Assembly: GCA_036936605.1 (NCBI GenBank)
Contig: JAUPFV010000005.1
Span: forward strand, 4,267,670 to 4,331,669
Source of the DNA: Limnanthes douglasii subsp. nivea
Taxonomy: Eukaryota > Streptophyta > Magnoliopsida > Brassicales > Limnanthaceae
Length of the DNA: 64,000 bases
Direction of reading: 5' to 3'
The notes below the pieces were generated by a model, which was not told where the DNA came from, ran no database searches, and saw nothing but the letters and a program-made list of their open reading frames with translations. The position numbers and the translations under genes are program-made. Below, in pieces: positions 1 to 11,189 of the stretch. Each line of letters begins with the position of its first letter. The first letter of the stretch is position 1.

Positions 1-15
1 AGTACGGGGTCAGAA

Positions 16-924
16 GTGCCCATTAGAGCTCCCAAGGACAGGATGTCTGGTCCGGAGGGCACTAGCTCACGTCCCTGGAAGGAAACATCTGCACTAGAGC
101 CCCAACTAGAGGTCAGGAACCAAGAAAACACTGAAACTCAGCAGTCCGGAAGCCTGGCTGAGCCAAATCTAAACCTTCCCCTCACCACTGCTACTGAAAA
201 CCCCTCATCTATCATGGAGGAAGTAATGGAGGACTCTATCGAAGAGGCCCCATTCGAGTCTGAGCCTTCCGGACAGACTAGTGGTGCTGTTGCTGCTCAA
301 AAAGACAAGGGCAAAGAAAAGTTGTGCTTGAGGAATCCGGATCTGCCGGAGTGTCTTAAAGGAAAGGTGGGGCCTTGTTTTCACAAGGTAAATGTCAAGT
401 ACCTCCTTGCCCTGCAGAAGATCAACTACGCATTCATCCACACAGCTGAGTTGGGCCAGATGCGTACGAAGTGGGGAATTCCGGAGAACGTGAAGATAAG
501 AATCCCTATAAACCCCGAAACTCCCATGGACTGCAAATTGAGCGAGATAGTCATCTTCACGGAGCTGTTTAACTGGGGGCTCAGATTCCCCTTGGACCCA
601 GAAATTGTCAGATACTTTCATCTGATAAAGCTCTGTCCGAGCCAGCTGAGTCCCAATGCTTGGTACACCCTCATGGCCTGCATTATGGCTTCTAGGCTCT
701 CCGGGATCCCTCTACCGATGGAGGAGTTTGCTGCTGTGGCCAGCCTCTGTAGAAACCCCCACATCCCTTTTTACCACTTCAATATGGAGGACAACCTCAA
801 AGCTGTGGATGATCTGCTAGAGTCGGAGAGGAACTGGAGGACTCAATTCCTGTTTGTAAGTGGTGTTTGGAAGAATGAGAAGAAAATAAAGTCCGGAGTT
901 AACCCCAAGTCTTCTCACAAGTAG
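16..924 (+). pseudogene. Antisense additional ORF of gypsy-1, N-terminal part (gypsy-type transposon domain)
   Basis: The frame is open from base 1, so it is cut by the window edge; base 16 is GTG and the first ATG in frame is at 43. After a low-complexity acidic region, residues about 95-270 form a compact domain with the signatures WGIPENVKIRIP, FNWGLRFPLDPEIV and LCPSQLSPNAWYTL. From memory this resembles the plant family annotated as putative gypsy type transposon (Transposase_28, PF04195); its molecular function is unknown to me. It lies antisense to pol. The frame stops at TAG 922-924. A plausible 83-bp intron follows (GTAAGT at 939, CTTAGCAG ending 1021, with a T-rich tract), so the ORF may once have been spliced. 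Confidence 0.7.
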
Positions 925-1021
925 ATGGAGGAGTGACCGTAAGTCTCCTACTTTACATTCTTGTCTCTCTTTTTTTTATCAAGTTTGTTTAAACTAATTG
1001 GTCTTATCTTTGCCTTAGCAG

Positions 1022-2631
1022 AACTGCCCAAGGACTTCAGTGACTATTAAAAGTCCGGGCAGACTACTTACACCAAGATCAATGCTTGTGCTGCTGAACG
1101 GTGGGGGAACTGGTTCCACGATGCCTTCACGGGGGGCAACTTGGCAAGATCTCACCTCTGGAACACTACGGGCCGGAGGGATTTAACTTGGGAAGATCTC
1201 ACCACTCAACCCCCTCCGGATGTAGTGCTCAAGAGGACGCATGAACCAGATGGGACACTTTACTTGCCAGGCCGGGCCAAGGCCCCGAGTAAAATGAAAG
1301 GCAAAAAGAAGGGCAAGAAAGTGGTGGGTGGAGCTAACCCTGCTGAGGTGGAGGAGGATGCTCCAACGCATCCGGAGGGGCCAGCCCCCAGCCAAATTGA
1401 TGCTGCTCTCTTGAAAGTGGTAGAGCAGGAGAGTGTTAGGCAAGAGGTTCACTCCCCAAATCCTCCAAGGGATTCCAAAAGAGACCGTAAACGGGGAGCT
1501 GAAGGAAAAGACAGGGAGGCCAAGAAGAAAAAGACCTCTAAGGGTGACGAACTTTCTCTCCGACCTCCGGAGCCTCTCCCCCAAGCTGACCCCACTGACC
1601 CAACACAAGCAGAGTAGATACCTGGTGACTTCCAAACCGATGAGGTCGAAGGGGGAGGTCTTAGCATTGATGGGGTAGACATTACTGGTCTTAGTGGGCT
1701 TGGCGAGTACTTTATCAATCTCCCCAGAGATGATTTTTCTAGGCCTTATCTCCCTCCGAGCACTTCAAACACATTCACTTTTAATGGTAAGACCTTTACT
1801 GTTTCAAGTAAAAGGGATGTTATAGCTCACTCTTTATTAAGCAATGTTCAGCCGGTGCTTGCGTTGGAGAAGCAAGTTCGAAGTCAGGAAGATCTTATCA
1901 AAGACCTCAAGTCTGACAAAGAGAGGTTGTCCGAGGACCTTCTTACTGCCACTTCAAATGCTGCCATTTTAAAGGGAGAAAACGAATAGCTGAAGAACAG
2001 CCAAAAGGTGAGTACCACAAAATTTGCCACTCTAGAAGACACTATCAAGGAGCTCCAAGAGAAGTTGTCCGGACTGGAGAAACATCTCAACTCTTCGAAA
2101 GAGGAGACCAAGGCCAATGACCAAATTATCAACAACTTGACCAGCGACAAGATTGCGCTTGAGAACACAGTGTCCAAGGCTGCAGAGGAGAAAGATGATC
2201 TGTTAAGGGAGCAGGAGGCCAAAATCCAAGCCAAGATCAATGCTTATGCCAACAACGTGATAGACACTCAAGAGCAAATGTACGCCAAGGTGAGATCGGA
2301 CATGGTCTTTCTCTTTCATGAGAAGTTCCCGCAGAGGAACCTGGGGGATTTATGGCTTCACGTAGAGCCTGAAGACCTCCCATATCACACAATGGGCGAA
2401 GGCGACAGGTATGGCTTCTCCAGTGCATCCTCATCTGATGACGAAGGGAACACCGGGGAGAGCCCAAACGAAGAGAAAGATGATCCCAAGGGGAAGAAGA
2501 AGATAGATGAAGCTGAGCCATCTTCAAAGGCTCAGCTTTTAATTATGAATTACTTTTTACTTTTTATGTTATCTAAACTAACATCCTTGGAAGGCCAAGG
2601 CACTCTTTTTGTAAGTGTGTCTGGTATCTGA
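1022..2631 (+). pseudogene. Antisense additional ORF of gypsy-1, C-terminal coiled-coil part
   Basis: This continues in the same frame as the upstream part, broken by TAA 1048-1050, TAG 1615-1617 and TAG 1987-1989. The first section has a WGNWFHDAF motif. A Lys-rich stretch (KKKGKKVVGG, EAKKKKTSK) follows and could act as a nuclear signal. From about 1860 to 2300 it is a long Leu/Lys/Glu heptad-like coiled coil. The tail contains FHEKFPQRNLGDLW, DLPYHTMGEGD and an acidic end. The tail is clearly homologous to the ORF at 24537-25094 of gypsy-2, so it belongs to the element rather than being a chance ORF. Function unknown; a structural or nucleic-acid binding accessory protein is only a guess. 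Confidence 0.65.
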
Positions 2632-3032
2632 CCGGATAGATCTTTTACTCTTCTTGAAAATTTGAAAGTCCTTGGAAGACCAAGGCACTTAACTTATTTC
2701 AATGAATATCCTTGTTTTGCACAATTCTCACATTCTTTCATAGTCTGTTTCAATTTTGATGGCTAGTGTTTAAATAGCCCTTAGTTATTTCATAGTGAGA
2801 GTGTTTAAATTCTCCGATGACGAATGTTTAAGTGGTCATCACTCTTTTATTTCAATCCGGATGGTGTGACAAAAGACAAAGTAAGAACACTTCAGAAATT
2901 TTTTAAGAAGGCATCAAATTTCATTAAAAACCCGGACACCTCATTAAAATGTCCCCGCACCACCAGGGTAGGAAAGAGTATGCCCCCAAATATTTACATG
3001 GATGTTTAAACAAGTAAATATTTACACAAATG
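2632..3032. other. Non-coding interval between convergent pol and antisense ORF, with conserved block
   Basis: No gene is seen. Pol (minus) and the antisense ORF (plus) converge here. Bases about 2903-3025 are strongly similar to 25424-25550 at the same place in gypsy-2, including the shared CCCGGACACCTCATTAAAA. That is notable because the neighbouring coding regions have diverged much more. A 3' processing or priming role is inference. Confidence 0.6.
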
Positions 3033-4402
3033 CTACTCCAAGTACATCCGGAGATGTTCGATATTCCAAGGGTGGGTCAAAACTCTTCCATCCTTGTCTT
3101 CTAGCCAGTATGTTCCCGGTTTAAGCCTTTCAACAACCATATAAGGTCCTTCCCAAGTCGGGGCCAATTTGCCTAGCAGCTTCTCTTTAGTGTGTAAGAA
3201 GACTTTCCTCAATACCTTGTCCCCCGGCTGGAAATCTCTTCTTTTAACTCTAGAAGCAAATCTGCATCTCATCAAACCCTGATAGTGTGCAGCTCTAAGG
3301 TGAGCTTTAACTCGTCTTTCTTCGACTAGGTCGAGCTGATTTCTGATTGCCAATTCGTTAGCGCATTCGGAGAAGTTGTGAACACGAAATGATGGGAGAG
3401 TTGCTTCTATGGGAGCTATTGCATCCATCCCATAGACCAGAGCAAAGGTGACTCCTGTGTTGCAGCCCCAGGTGTTGCCCGGTAGGCCCACAAAACTTCT
3501 TGTAAATAGCTAGGCCACTTCCCAGCAGCCCCTTCCAAATTCTTCTTTAAACCGGACAGTATAGTTCTATTAGCCACTTCAACCTGACCATTTGCTTGTG
3601 GGTGGAAAGGTGAAGAGAAACAATGTTGTATACCCCTTAAGGCACAGAAACTCTCCATTTCTCTATTGTCGAACTGTGGCCCATTATCTGTCGTTATCTT
3701 TTGTGGAACACAAAATCTGCAACAAATGTTGGATAGAATGAATTTTATAACAGATTTTGATGTTGTTCCTGCCAAAGGGGCTGCTTCAATCTACTTTGAA
3801 AAGTAATCGATTGCAACAATTATAGTTTTGCGCCCTCCGGACACCATATGGAGAGGCCCCACTAAATCCAACCCCCATCGAGCAAAAGGTGTAGGCTCAG
3901 AGATTGACTCTAAAGGAATGGCTGGGACATGAATGTCATTGTTGTATCTTTGGCATGGGTCACACCTTCTCACCAGTTCTTTAGCATCCTACATGATAGA
4001 TGGCCAATAGTAGCCAGCCAGTAAAACTCTCCTTGTTAGATCCCTGAATCCACAATGAGCTGATCCCTCGCCATCATGCAACTCGGAGAGGACTACTTGA
4101 GATTCATCATCCCCCAAACAGCGCAGAAGAGGTTTACTGTAAGACTTTTTATACAGAATGTCTCTTAGTATGATAAAACCACGAGCCTTGTGTTTCAGTT
4201 TTCTTGCCAGTGATTTATCCGGAGGCACGATGCCATCAGAGAAGTATTGCAGGAGAGGAAATCTCCAATCCTGAAGTTGTTTTACCTGTACTTCAAAAAT
4301 TTCTTCCGCTTTTCGCATATTAAGTTGAATGGAGGGGCTCTCCAGCACATGGATCCATGGATACGACTCTGTATACGCTATGGTTGCCAATGAATCTGCC
4401 AA
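3033..4402 (-). pseudogene. gypsy-1 integrase region
   Basis: Encodes the zinc-binding HHCC domain (ELHDGEGSAHCGF ... CDPCQRY) and the DDE core. First D is in GLDLVGPLHMV, second D in TTDNGPQFDN, and E in NGQVEVANR. The C-terminal module carries FALVYGMDAIAPIEATLP and WEGPYMVVERLKPGTYWL and ends at 3033 without a chromodomain. In-frame stops near 3790 and 3988 and a frameshift near 3450 split it into four pieces. It would join element cDNA to the host genome if intact. Confidence 0.85.
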
Positions 4403-4462
4403 CTCATTTTCTGTCCGGGGTATATGTTCAGAAATAATGCTTTTAAACTTGAGTGCTTCATT

Positions 4463-6188
4463 TTAAAGAAGAAGTAAATACTTCACTAGCTGCTCCTTTT
4501 TAGATTCAGATTGACCTTGGGCATGGTGGATAAGAAGCTGGGAGTCACTCAATAGCTTGACCCTCTTAGCCCCACAAATAAAATCTAAATTCAAACCAGC
4601 TATAGCTACCTCGTACTCGGACTCATTATTGGAAGCCCTGAAAGCAAAGCATATAGCCTGGTACATTTTGTCACCATATGGAGAAGTCAAGCACACCCCT
4701 GCACCACATCCCATAGTGTTGGATCCACCATCTGTCCAGACGACCCAGACCTTTTTGTCTTTCACCTCAGTAGTTTGCTCTAAATCTCTATCAGAGTGGA
4801 ATTCAACTAAAAAATCAGCCACAGCTTGGGCTTTGACTGCTGTTCGGGGAGCAAAATCTATATCAAAATCTCCCAGTTCTACCGACCACTTAGTCATCCT
4901 ACTTGAAATGTCTACCTTTTGGAGAACATTTTTCAATGAAAAAGACGTTCGGACGATAATAGGATGAGCCTGGAAATAAGGCCTCATCTTTCTTGCAGAT
5001 ATCACCAGGGCCAATGCTAATTTTTCAAGTTTTAAATAACGTCTTTCTGCATCTATCAAGATTTTGCTGATGTAGTACACTGGATGGGGGGTAATTATCC
5101 ACCTCTCTCACTAACACAGCACTGATGGCACAACTTGAAACTGCCAAATATACGAAGAATGTCTCTCCATCAACTAGTTTAAATAAGGTTTTGGGAGAGG
5201 ACAGATGCTTCTTGATTTCATTGAAAGCCTCATCACACTGTGAGGTCCAGTCAAATCCCTTCGCACCCTTCAAGGTTTGAAAAAATGGGGCGCATCTGTC
5301 TGAAGACCTTGAGATAAATCTGTTTAAAGCAGCTAACCTCCCCGTTAATCGTTGTACTTCTTTAATATTCTGAGGAGGCTCCATTTGAAATAGAACATTA
5401 AGCTGGTCTGGATCGGGCTGTATCCCTTGCTCACTTATTATATAACATAGGAACTTCCTAGATTGCACTCCGAACACACATTTTTCTGGATTTAACTTCA
5501 AATTTACCTTTACCAAGTTGGTAAAAGTTTCTTGGAGGTCTCCCAAGTGCAATTGCTCATCCACACTTTTCACCATCATGTCATCGATGTATACTTCCAT
5601 ATTCCTTCCAATCTGATCAGCAAAAGCTTTGTTCAGTAATCTTTGATAAGTAGCCCCAGTATTTTTCAATCCAAACGACATTACCTTGTAGAAATGAAGG
5701 CCCCTATCAGTGACAAATGTGGTATGCTCTTGATCCTTCGGATCTACTTGGATATGATTGTATCCGGAGAAAGCATCCATAAAGGATAGCAGCTTATTCC
5801 CAGAGGTGGAGTCTACTAGCTGGTCAATCCGGGGAACTGGATACAAATCTTTTGGGCAAGCCCTATTGAGGTCTGTGAAGTCAATGCACATGCGCCGCTT
5901 GCCATTTTTCTTTTTTACCAGGACCGGATTGGCAGTCCACAAAGGATATTGAGACTCCTTGATATGTCCCATCTTTGTGAGCATGTCAACCTCTTGCACA
6001 ATAACATCAGCCTTTTCCTTGGAAAAAGCCCTTCTCTTTTGAACTACCGGTGCTACGTATTTCCGGACAGATAGGTGATGTGATATCACATCCGATGGAA
6101 CCCCAGTAACATCAGCATTGCACCAAGCAAAATCATGCTGACGGCTCTTCAAAAACTTTAACATCTCACTTTTCAGATCGGGTGGCAT
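4463..6188 (-). pseudogene. gypsy-1 reverse transcriptase, RNase H and additional archaeal-type RNase H
   Basis: RT carries GKRRMCIDFTDLNRACPKD, FMDAFSGYNHIQV, MSFGLKNTGATYQRL and the catalytic VYIDDMMVKS. The classical RNase H follows (FFVYLAVSSCAISAVLV); a frameshift at a G-run near 5085 breaks it, and it resumes with YYISKILIDAERRYLKLEKL. A second RNase H starts about 4755 with VVWTDGGSNTMGCGAGV, NNESEYEVAIAGL and LLSDSQLLIHHAQG, keeping D, E and D. In dual-RNase-H Tat elements this is the active-looking one. It stops near 4463. Only one frameshift and a terminal stop separate this from an intact polyprotein. Confidence 0.88.
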
Positions 6189-7612
6189 TCTAGACCCTAT
6201 CTTGACACTTTTTCCTTCTTCTAAACAATGTGTTTCTACCTCTTCGACTGGTATTAATACTCCAGGGGCCTCTCTGGGGTCATCAATTTCACCCTCACCC
6301 CAGAAAGCCCCTCAAATTGCTATTGCTCGTTGATACGAACTGCACCCAACGTCCGGGGCGCCAGGGCTGTAGCAAACATTCCCTTGCAACCTTTTGGCTG
6401 CTTCGGACGACTCCCACCTGCCCTTGAACAGCATATTTCAAACACTGGTGGACTGTTGAAGCCACTGCATGCATCCTAGAGAGCCAAGACCCCTAGAATA
6501 GCATTATAGCAGGTGGGACAATCTACCACAATAAAAAGTATCCTGACCGTCTTCTTGAAAGGGCCCTTGCCCAATAGAACTTCCTCTTCGAACTCCCCGA
6601 TCACATCTGCTAAGCTGCAAGTAAAGCCCAAAATTGATCTGTCCGAACTCTGAATTACGGCTGGATTTTTCATTATCTTGTAAGTGGTTAAGAAAAGGAT
6701 ATTGGCTGAGCTTCCAGTATCCACCAAAATTCGTCTTATGTCATTGCCCCCAATGGATGCTCCTATGACAACAACATCCTCATGAGGGCCAGCTATATCT
6801 CTTAAATCATCTTCATCAAAAACAATGAAGGGGAATGGAATTTGCGATTGATATGAAGTCATGCCTCCTTCTAGTTGGGTAGCTAAAGTATGAATCTGCC
6901 TCTTCCTCGAAGAAGTAGTAGGAGCTGTCATAGTATCTCCTCCGAAAATTGTAAGTGACTCAAAAAACTTGATGAGCTCGGAGACCGTCCTAGAACATTC
7001 CTCAATGGTACCTACTCTATTTCGAGTTGGATCAGGATCCAAGTATTCAGATTCCACATCAAACCTTTCGATTATAACCATGGCTCCCTCTGGAGCAGCA
7101 TTACTTGGACCAACCTGGTGTGTATTGTTAGGCATGTTACCTCCTCTTCTTTTGACATAAGCCCCCACATTTCCCCTCTCAATCAAGTTTTGAACTTCTT
7201 GTTTTAAAGCTATACAATCATCGGTGGTATGGCCGGTATCATTGTGATACTGGCAGAAACAGTTATTGCGGTGTTCTCTCGGAGATTGCAGTGTGGCCGG
7301 TCTTCTATAGTGCACCTCTTCCTTTGTTTTATCATAAATGGTGGCCACACTTTCTTTCAATTCTGCGAACCACTCCGGTTGAACCCAAGGCCCTCTTTTA
7401 TTTCTGGATTGCTGACTCTGAGCAGGTGCAGCTGGCTGAGATTGAGCTTTAGCCCTGCCATGCCCCTGTCCGGTCTCCTTTGCCTTGTTCCCGGACTGAT
7501 TCTGATTGGGGTTTGGTGTCACCGGGGTAGACCTCACCTGCCTGTGTACCCTAGTTTTCTTTGTTTCATCAACGTTAATCGTTTTCCAACCTGATTCAGC
7601 AACCCTCCCCAA
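6189..7612 (-). pseudogene. gypsy-1 gag C-terminus and aspartic protease
   Basis: A Gln/Pro-rich linker is followed by the Cys/His motif CQYHNDTGHTTDDCIALK and LIERGNVGAYVKRR, characteristic of plant gypsy gag before the protease. The protease active site is RRILVDTGSSANILF, about residues 295-310 of the 7612-6476 frame, with a flap-region strand and CYNAILGV near the end. The frame stops at 6476; 6475-6189 is the protease-RT linker in a shifted frame (FATALAPRTLGAVRINEQQ can be read). The protease would process the polyprotein. Confidence 0.8.
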
Positions 7613-7806
7613 GTCATGGCCATCTTTCTGGTCACTGAATCAGCCAAATTCCCACGGTTCAAGCCCTGCCTTAAGGATGCTATTGCCACTTGCTCGAAGC
7701 AATCAGCCAACCCATTCTTGGTGTTCACAAAACGACTTATATATTCTTTTAAGGACTCGTTCGGCTCCTGGGCACAATGGATTATTATGTCCCCATTGCC
7801 CTTTAA

Positions 7807-8647
7807 TTATGTACTCCCAACGAACTGCCTTCGAAAGGCCACCCAAAAAGTATCGAAATTCTTGATACAGCCTTGTGGTAGGCTGTTATACCATTTTAGA
7901 GCACTCCCCGTAAATGATTGGGAGAATGCTCTGCAAAGTAGCTTGTCATCATCATCAAAGTTCATCATAAAGTTCTTAAATTGCTCCAAATGGTTATCCT
8001 GATCAGTACTACCATCGTACTTTTCCATTTTAGTGCTGTCAAACCTCTTACGGAGGTTTCCGGACTGAATTTTGGAAGATAATGGAGATTGCCTCCAATT
8101 CCGACCACGACTAAACACAGTATCCTCATTAGGAGTTGCAAAGATACCTGGTTCATCGTGGAAGGCAAAATGATCCATCAGCATCCGGTCTACATGCCTC
8201 CGGCTGTGAGATGTCCCTTTGCCAATATTCTTCTTCAACCTTCCATGTCTATCTCTTTTCCTTGAATATTTTTTATCAGCTTTTGCTTCTTTTGAGTTCG
8301 ACCCTCATCGCTGCTAGAGGATAAGGATTCTTCAACTCCCTCATCATCCGAAGAGCTATCAGAAGACTCTGAGCCTAAGTGAGAACTCTCCACTGGCTTA
8401 GACCGGTGAGACTGGCATGAGTCTTTTTGGTACTCACACGAGTCTTTGAAGGCTCATTCTCTCTAGGGTTATCGGTGTGATGAGCAACTGATGTTTTCGA
8501 TTTTTCTTTTATCCCCATCTTAGCCTTTTCAGCCCTCATAGCCTCTATCTCGCCTTTTAACCTATCACGCTCCTCGATGGTGTACTCATCGTTTTCACCC
8601 ACCACTTCGAGCAAAGCTAGTGGTACTTCCAAGGCGTCCGGATTCAT
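7807..8647 (-). pseudogene. gypsy-1 gag (Retrotrans_gag domain)
   Basis: The ATG at 8647 opens a short charged N-terminal part (EERDRLKGEIEAMRAEKAK), broken at 8375. The capsid-type domain is in 8238-7807 with KYDGSTDQDNHLEQFKNFM, DKLLCRAFSQSFTGSALKWY and FDTFWVAFRRQFVGS. This is the usual retrotransposon gag core. The frame breaks again between 7807 and 7612. Gag forms the cytoplasmic virus-like particle. Confidence 0.82.
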
Positions 8648-8700
8648 TCAGACTGACTTTTCCTGTTGGTTTTGAATGCTTGATTCAGGCACCTTCCTGC

Positions 8701-8718
8701 TCCCACTGTGGTCGCCAA
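8701..8718 (-). promoter_or_regulatory. gypsy-1 primer binding site
   Basis: On the minus strand TTGGCGACCACAGTGGGA lies two bases inside the LTR end. The same block occurs next to the gypsy-2 LTR (30916-30931) and the 50142 LTR, which supports it as the tRNA primer site. The priming tRNA is not assigned here. Confidence 0.75.
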
Positions 8719-8720
8719 TT

Positions 8721-9124
8721 TGGTGAGGTTAATATATGTCTAAGGGTAATTTGGTAGTTTGTTTTAGAGTTTGTGAAAGTTGATATGTGTTTAATATTTT
8801 GAGTAGAGAGTAGAGGGAGAATTAAGCAGCCTAGTTGTAGTTAATTTCCATTCCCCATATTTAATGCAGGTGGTTGGGTATTTATACCCTTACATCTGGG
8901 CTTTATGGGTTTTCGGGTCAAGTTTAATGGACCCGGGTCATGTTTAAAGACCCATGAGCTCTTAGGAGAGCAAGCAGCTTAGTCAAAAAGTGTTTAGGTT
9001 TTTTAGTACTTTTGTCATAGTTCGAACAGTCCAATAGGCTAAGTGTTCGAAGTGGCATGTCCGGTCTGGTGGCCTTGGTTCGATCTGTCCCTGTCCGGAG
9101 AGGAAGCAATATTCTAACTCATCA
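8721..9124 (-). repeat. gypsy-1 5' LTR (404 bp)
   Basis: Begins TG and ends CA. It abuts the PBS on one side and segment-duplication sequence on the other (AGTTTGTTAC at 9125, matching 52055). Shares its layout and end sequence with the gypsy-2 LTR, including GGGTCAAGTTTAA and AACTCATCA at the outer end. A TATA box lies at 8879-8886. Confidence 0.85.
8879..8886 (-). promoter_or_regulatory. TATA box of gypsy-1 LTR
   Basis: TATAAATA on the minus strand, inside a short palindrome GGGTATTTATACCC. The gypsy-2 LTR has the same box at 31083-31090. Confidence 0.55.
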
Positions 9125-9414
9125 AGTTTGTTACTAGTATATTGTAAAAAGGCATGTTTTCCTATCATATTCCTAGTAAGATCCACAATCTCTAATTGAA
9201 CAAAATTAAACAATCAAGAGATACCAAGTGCAAATTAAAGAAATCAAATCAAAATCTTAATCAAACCCCAAATCGAAAATCAAACCATGTCCAAATTCAA
9301 AATCTCAGTGGTCCAACAAAATTAAATCAAATACTCAATCAAATCCAAATCTAAGTGCGACTACCAAGTTTAAATATCAAATTAAATCCAATCCAATTTC
9401 TAATTTCCAATTTC

Positions 9415-9476
9415 GAATCAAAATCAAAATCAAAATCAAAATCAAAATCAAAATCAAAATCAAAATCAAAATCAAA
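9415..9476. repeat. Hexanucleotide repeat (AATCAA)n, copy I
   Basis: About ten nearly perfect AATCAA units. The counterpart in copy II (52332-52407) is interrupted by ACCAAAAG, so the array changed after the duplication. Confidence 0.85.
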
Positions 9477-10480
9477 GTCAAATTGAATTCACAGTTTTAC
9501 CAACAAAACTGTTGCACGCTTCCAGTAGTGATTTCTCTCGAACCGTAGCACTAACTTATATTCCAACCAGACAGATTGAAGGATTGGATGTCTGGAACAC
9601 ACTCTCCAAAATTCAGCAAAACAGACATTGTTTGCCTTTCGATCAGACCGTTTGATTGGGACACAATAGATCTGAAAACTGAAAACTGTATCTCTTCTAA
9701 TGAATTCGTGACCCGTTTATTGTACAAACTATTATAAAAAAAATTGAATCGAACAACAATAGAACAAATTGGAAACTACACAAAATGATATCCAAAACAA
9801 AACCAAAATCTAACTGAAATCACAATCTAAATCCAAATAAAAAACCAATGGAGCTCTTAAGACCAACGTTTTTTCTTTAGGACAAACTAAACTTTCTCCT
9901 TTTAATTAAATAGATTGTTTAATTACAAAATAATTGTAAGCATTCAAATTAATTAGTGTCAAATCAGTGTAATTTTTCACTATAATATTTCAATGCTAAG
10001 TGCAATGAATTCTCTATAATAATTTCACCAATTAATTTTCTCCAACTAATTCAATTAAATCTCTGGTAATTTTTTCAATTAAATTAATTTGCTGATCCAA
10101 TTTCACCAATTAATCAAGTGCAATCTCATCAATTAATTACTTACCATTCACCAATTAATTCTTTATCGTTTCACCAATCGATTCACATATATTTCAGTGT
10201 TTATCAATTAATTCACTTGCAATTTCACCAATTAATTCAATTACAAAGTCTTAGATAACTCACTATATTTTTTCCTACAAAATCAAAGCAATAATATAAC
10301 TCAAATAAGTATAGATTATACCTTTATCGAATAATAACTCACACATAATCCATTAGATTATTTCCTTACAAATCAAAACAATAATACAACCTTCTATCGA
10401 ATTTTAACTTGCTTTATTAATCCAATACGCAAACCAAAATTGTCTAACATAGCAATTTTTTTTAATAAATCCCACTCCAA

Positions 10481-10773
10481 TGTAGGGACTAGGTCCCTCC
10501 TATTAAACAAACAATGCAGATAACACTCACAGACGCAAGTATGGAAATGATAACTGTCATTTCTAAGATCAAATATGAAAATGATAACGGTCATTTCTAA
10601 GATCAAATATGGAAATGATAACGGTCATTTCATAAGATTAATATGGAAATGATAACGGTCATTTCAAAGATCAACGTACACGGTTTGTCTCTTATATAGA
10701 CAAATTACTAACGGTTTGATCTTATCTTACTAACTGACATAATAACACATGTCTGTTCAATGTTTATCCAACA
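10481..10773 (-). repeat. TRIM-1 3' LTR (293 bp)
   Basis: Starts TGTAGGGACTAGGTCCCT (a short palindrome) and ends TTTATCCAACA. It contains four imperfect 33-bp units built on GAAATGATAACGGTCATTTC, itself an interrupted inverted repeat. Start and end resemble the copia-1 LTR at 13211-13469. Confidence 0.82.
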
Positions 10774-10784
10774 TTCTCCCCCTT
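10774..10784 (-). promoter_or_regulatory. TRIM-1 polypurine tract
   Basis: On the minus strand AAGGGGGAGAA directly precedes the LTR start TGTTGG. This is the plus-strand priming site, equivalent to that of copia-1. Confidence 0.8.
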
Positions 10785-10863
10785 AATATTGAACTTGACT
10801 CTTGTCTTCGTCGTCTGTCTGATCTTGCTCTTTATCTGAAAAGTTGTTGAAGATCTTGTTGTC

Positions 10864-11121
10864 GTCTGTTTCTCCGCTTGAAAAATGACTGCCTTGCCGT
10901 CTGTTTCTCCGCCTGAGAAATGGCTGCCTTGCCGTCTGTTTCTCCGCCTGAGAAATGGCTGCCTTGCCGTCTGTTTCTCGCCGTCTGTTTCTCCGCTTGA
11001 GAAATGGCTGCCTTGCCTCTGTTTCTCCTCCTTGAGAAATAGCTGCCTTGCCTCTGTTTCTCCGCCTTGAGAAATGGCTGCCTTGCCTCTGTTTCTCCGC
11101 CTTGAGAAATGAGTGCCTTGC
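10864..11121. repeat. 35-bp tandem array in the TRIM-1 internal region
   Basis: About seven full units and one 14-bp partial unit of GTCTGTTTCTCCGCTTGAGA followed by AATGGCTGCCTTGCC. The unit length is not a multiple of three and no protein function is suggested. A stray unit sits at 11469-11510 between two LTR copies. Confidence 0.9.
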
Positions 11122-11174
11122 TTCTTCAGAATGTATCTGCTTCTTTAGAAAGTATGATTTAATCCTTCAACTCA

Positions 11175-11187
11175 GGCTCTGATACCA
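11175..11187 (-). promoter_or_regulatory. TRIM-1 primer binding site
   Basis: TGGTATCAGAGCC on the minus strand, two bases inside the LTR, the standard complement of the plant initiator methionine tRNA 3' end used by copia elements. Confidence 0.85.
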
Positions 11188-11189
11188 AA

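Larger units (their letters stand above)
1..9124 (-). mobile_element. Ty3/gypsy LTR retrotransposon, Tat lineage (gypsy-1), left end off window
   Basis: Read on the minus strand the order is LTR (9124-8721), PBS, gag, protease, reverse transcriptase, RNase H, a second RNase H of the archaeal type, integrase, then an ORF in the opposite orientation. An additional RNase H after the classical one, together with an extra ORF between pol and the 3' LTR, is known for the Tat lineage of plant Ty3/gypsy elements; naming the lineage is inference from that layout. Integrase ends without a chromodomain, as expected. Several stops and frameshifts mean it is not autonomous now, although most domains are still recognisable. 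The 3' LTR should lie just left of the window. Confidence 0.9.

Noticed and set aside
205..621. 138-residue minus-strand ORF
   Set aside because: Lies opposite the antisense element ORF, has no recognisable motif and is not conserved in gypsy-2; a shadow frame.
10885..11070. 61-residue ORF of repeated EKWLPC units as a protein-coding repeat
   Set aside because: The 35-bp unit is not a multiple of three, so the apparent protein repeat changes frame with each unit.
10864..11121. CRISPR-like array
   Set aside because: Units are contiguous 35-bp repeats without unique spacers, inside a plant LTR element.
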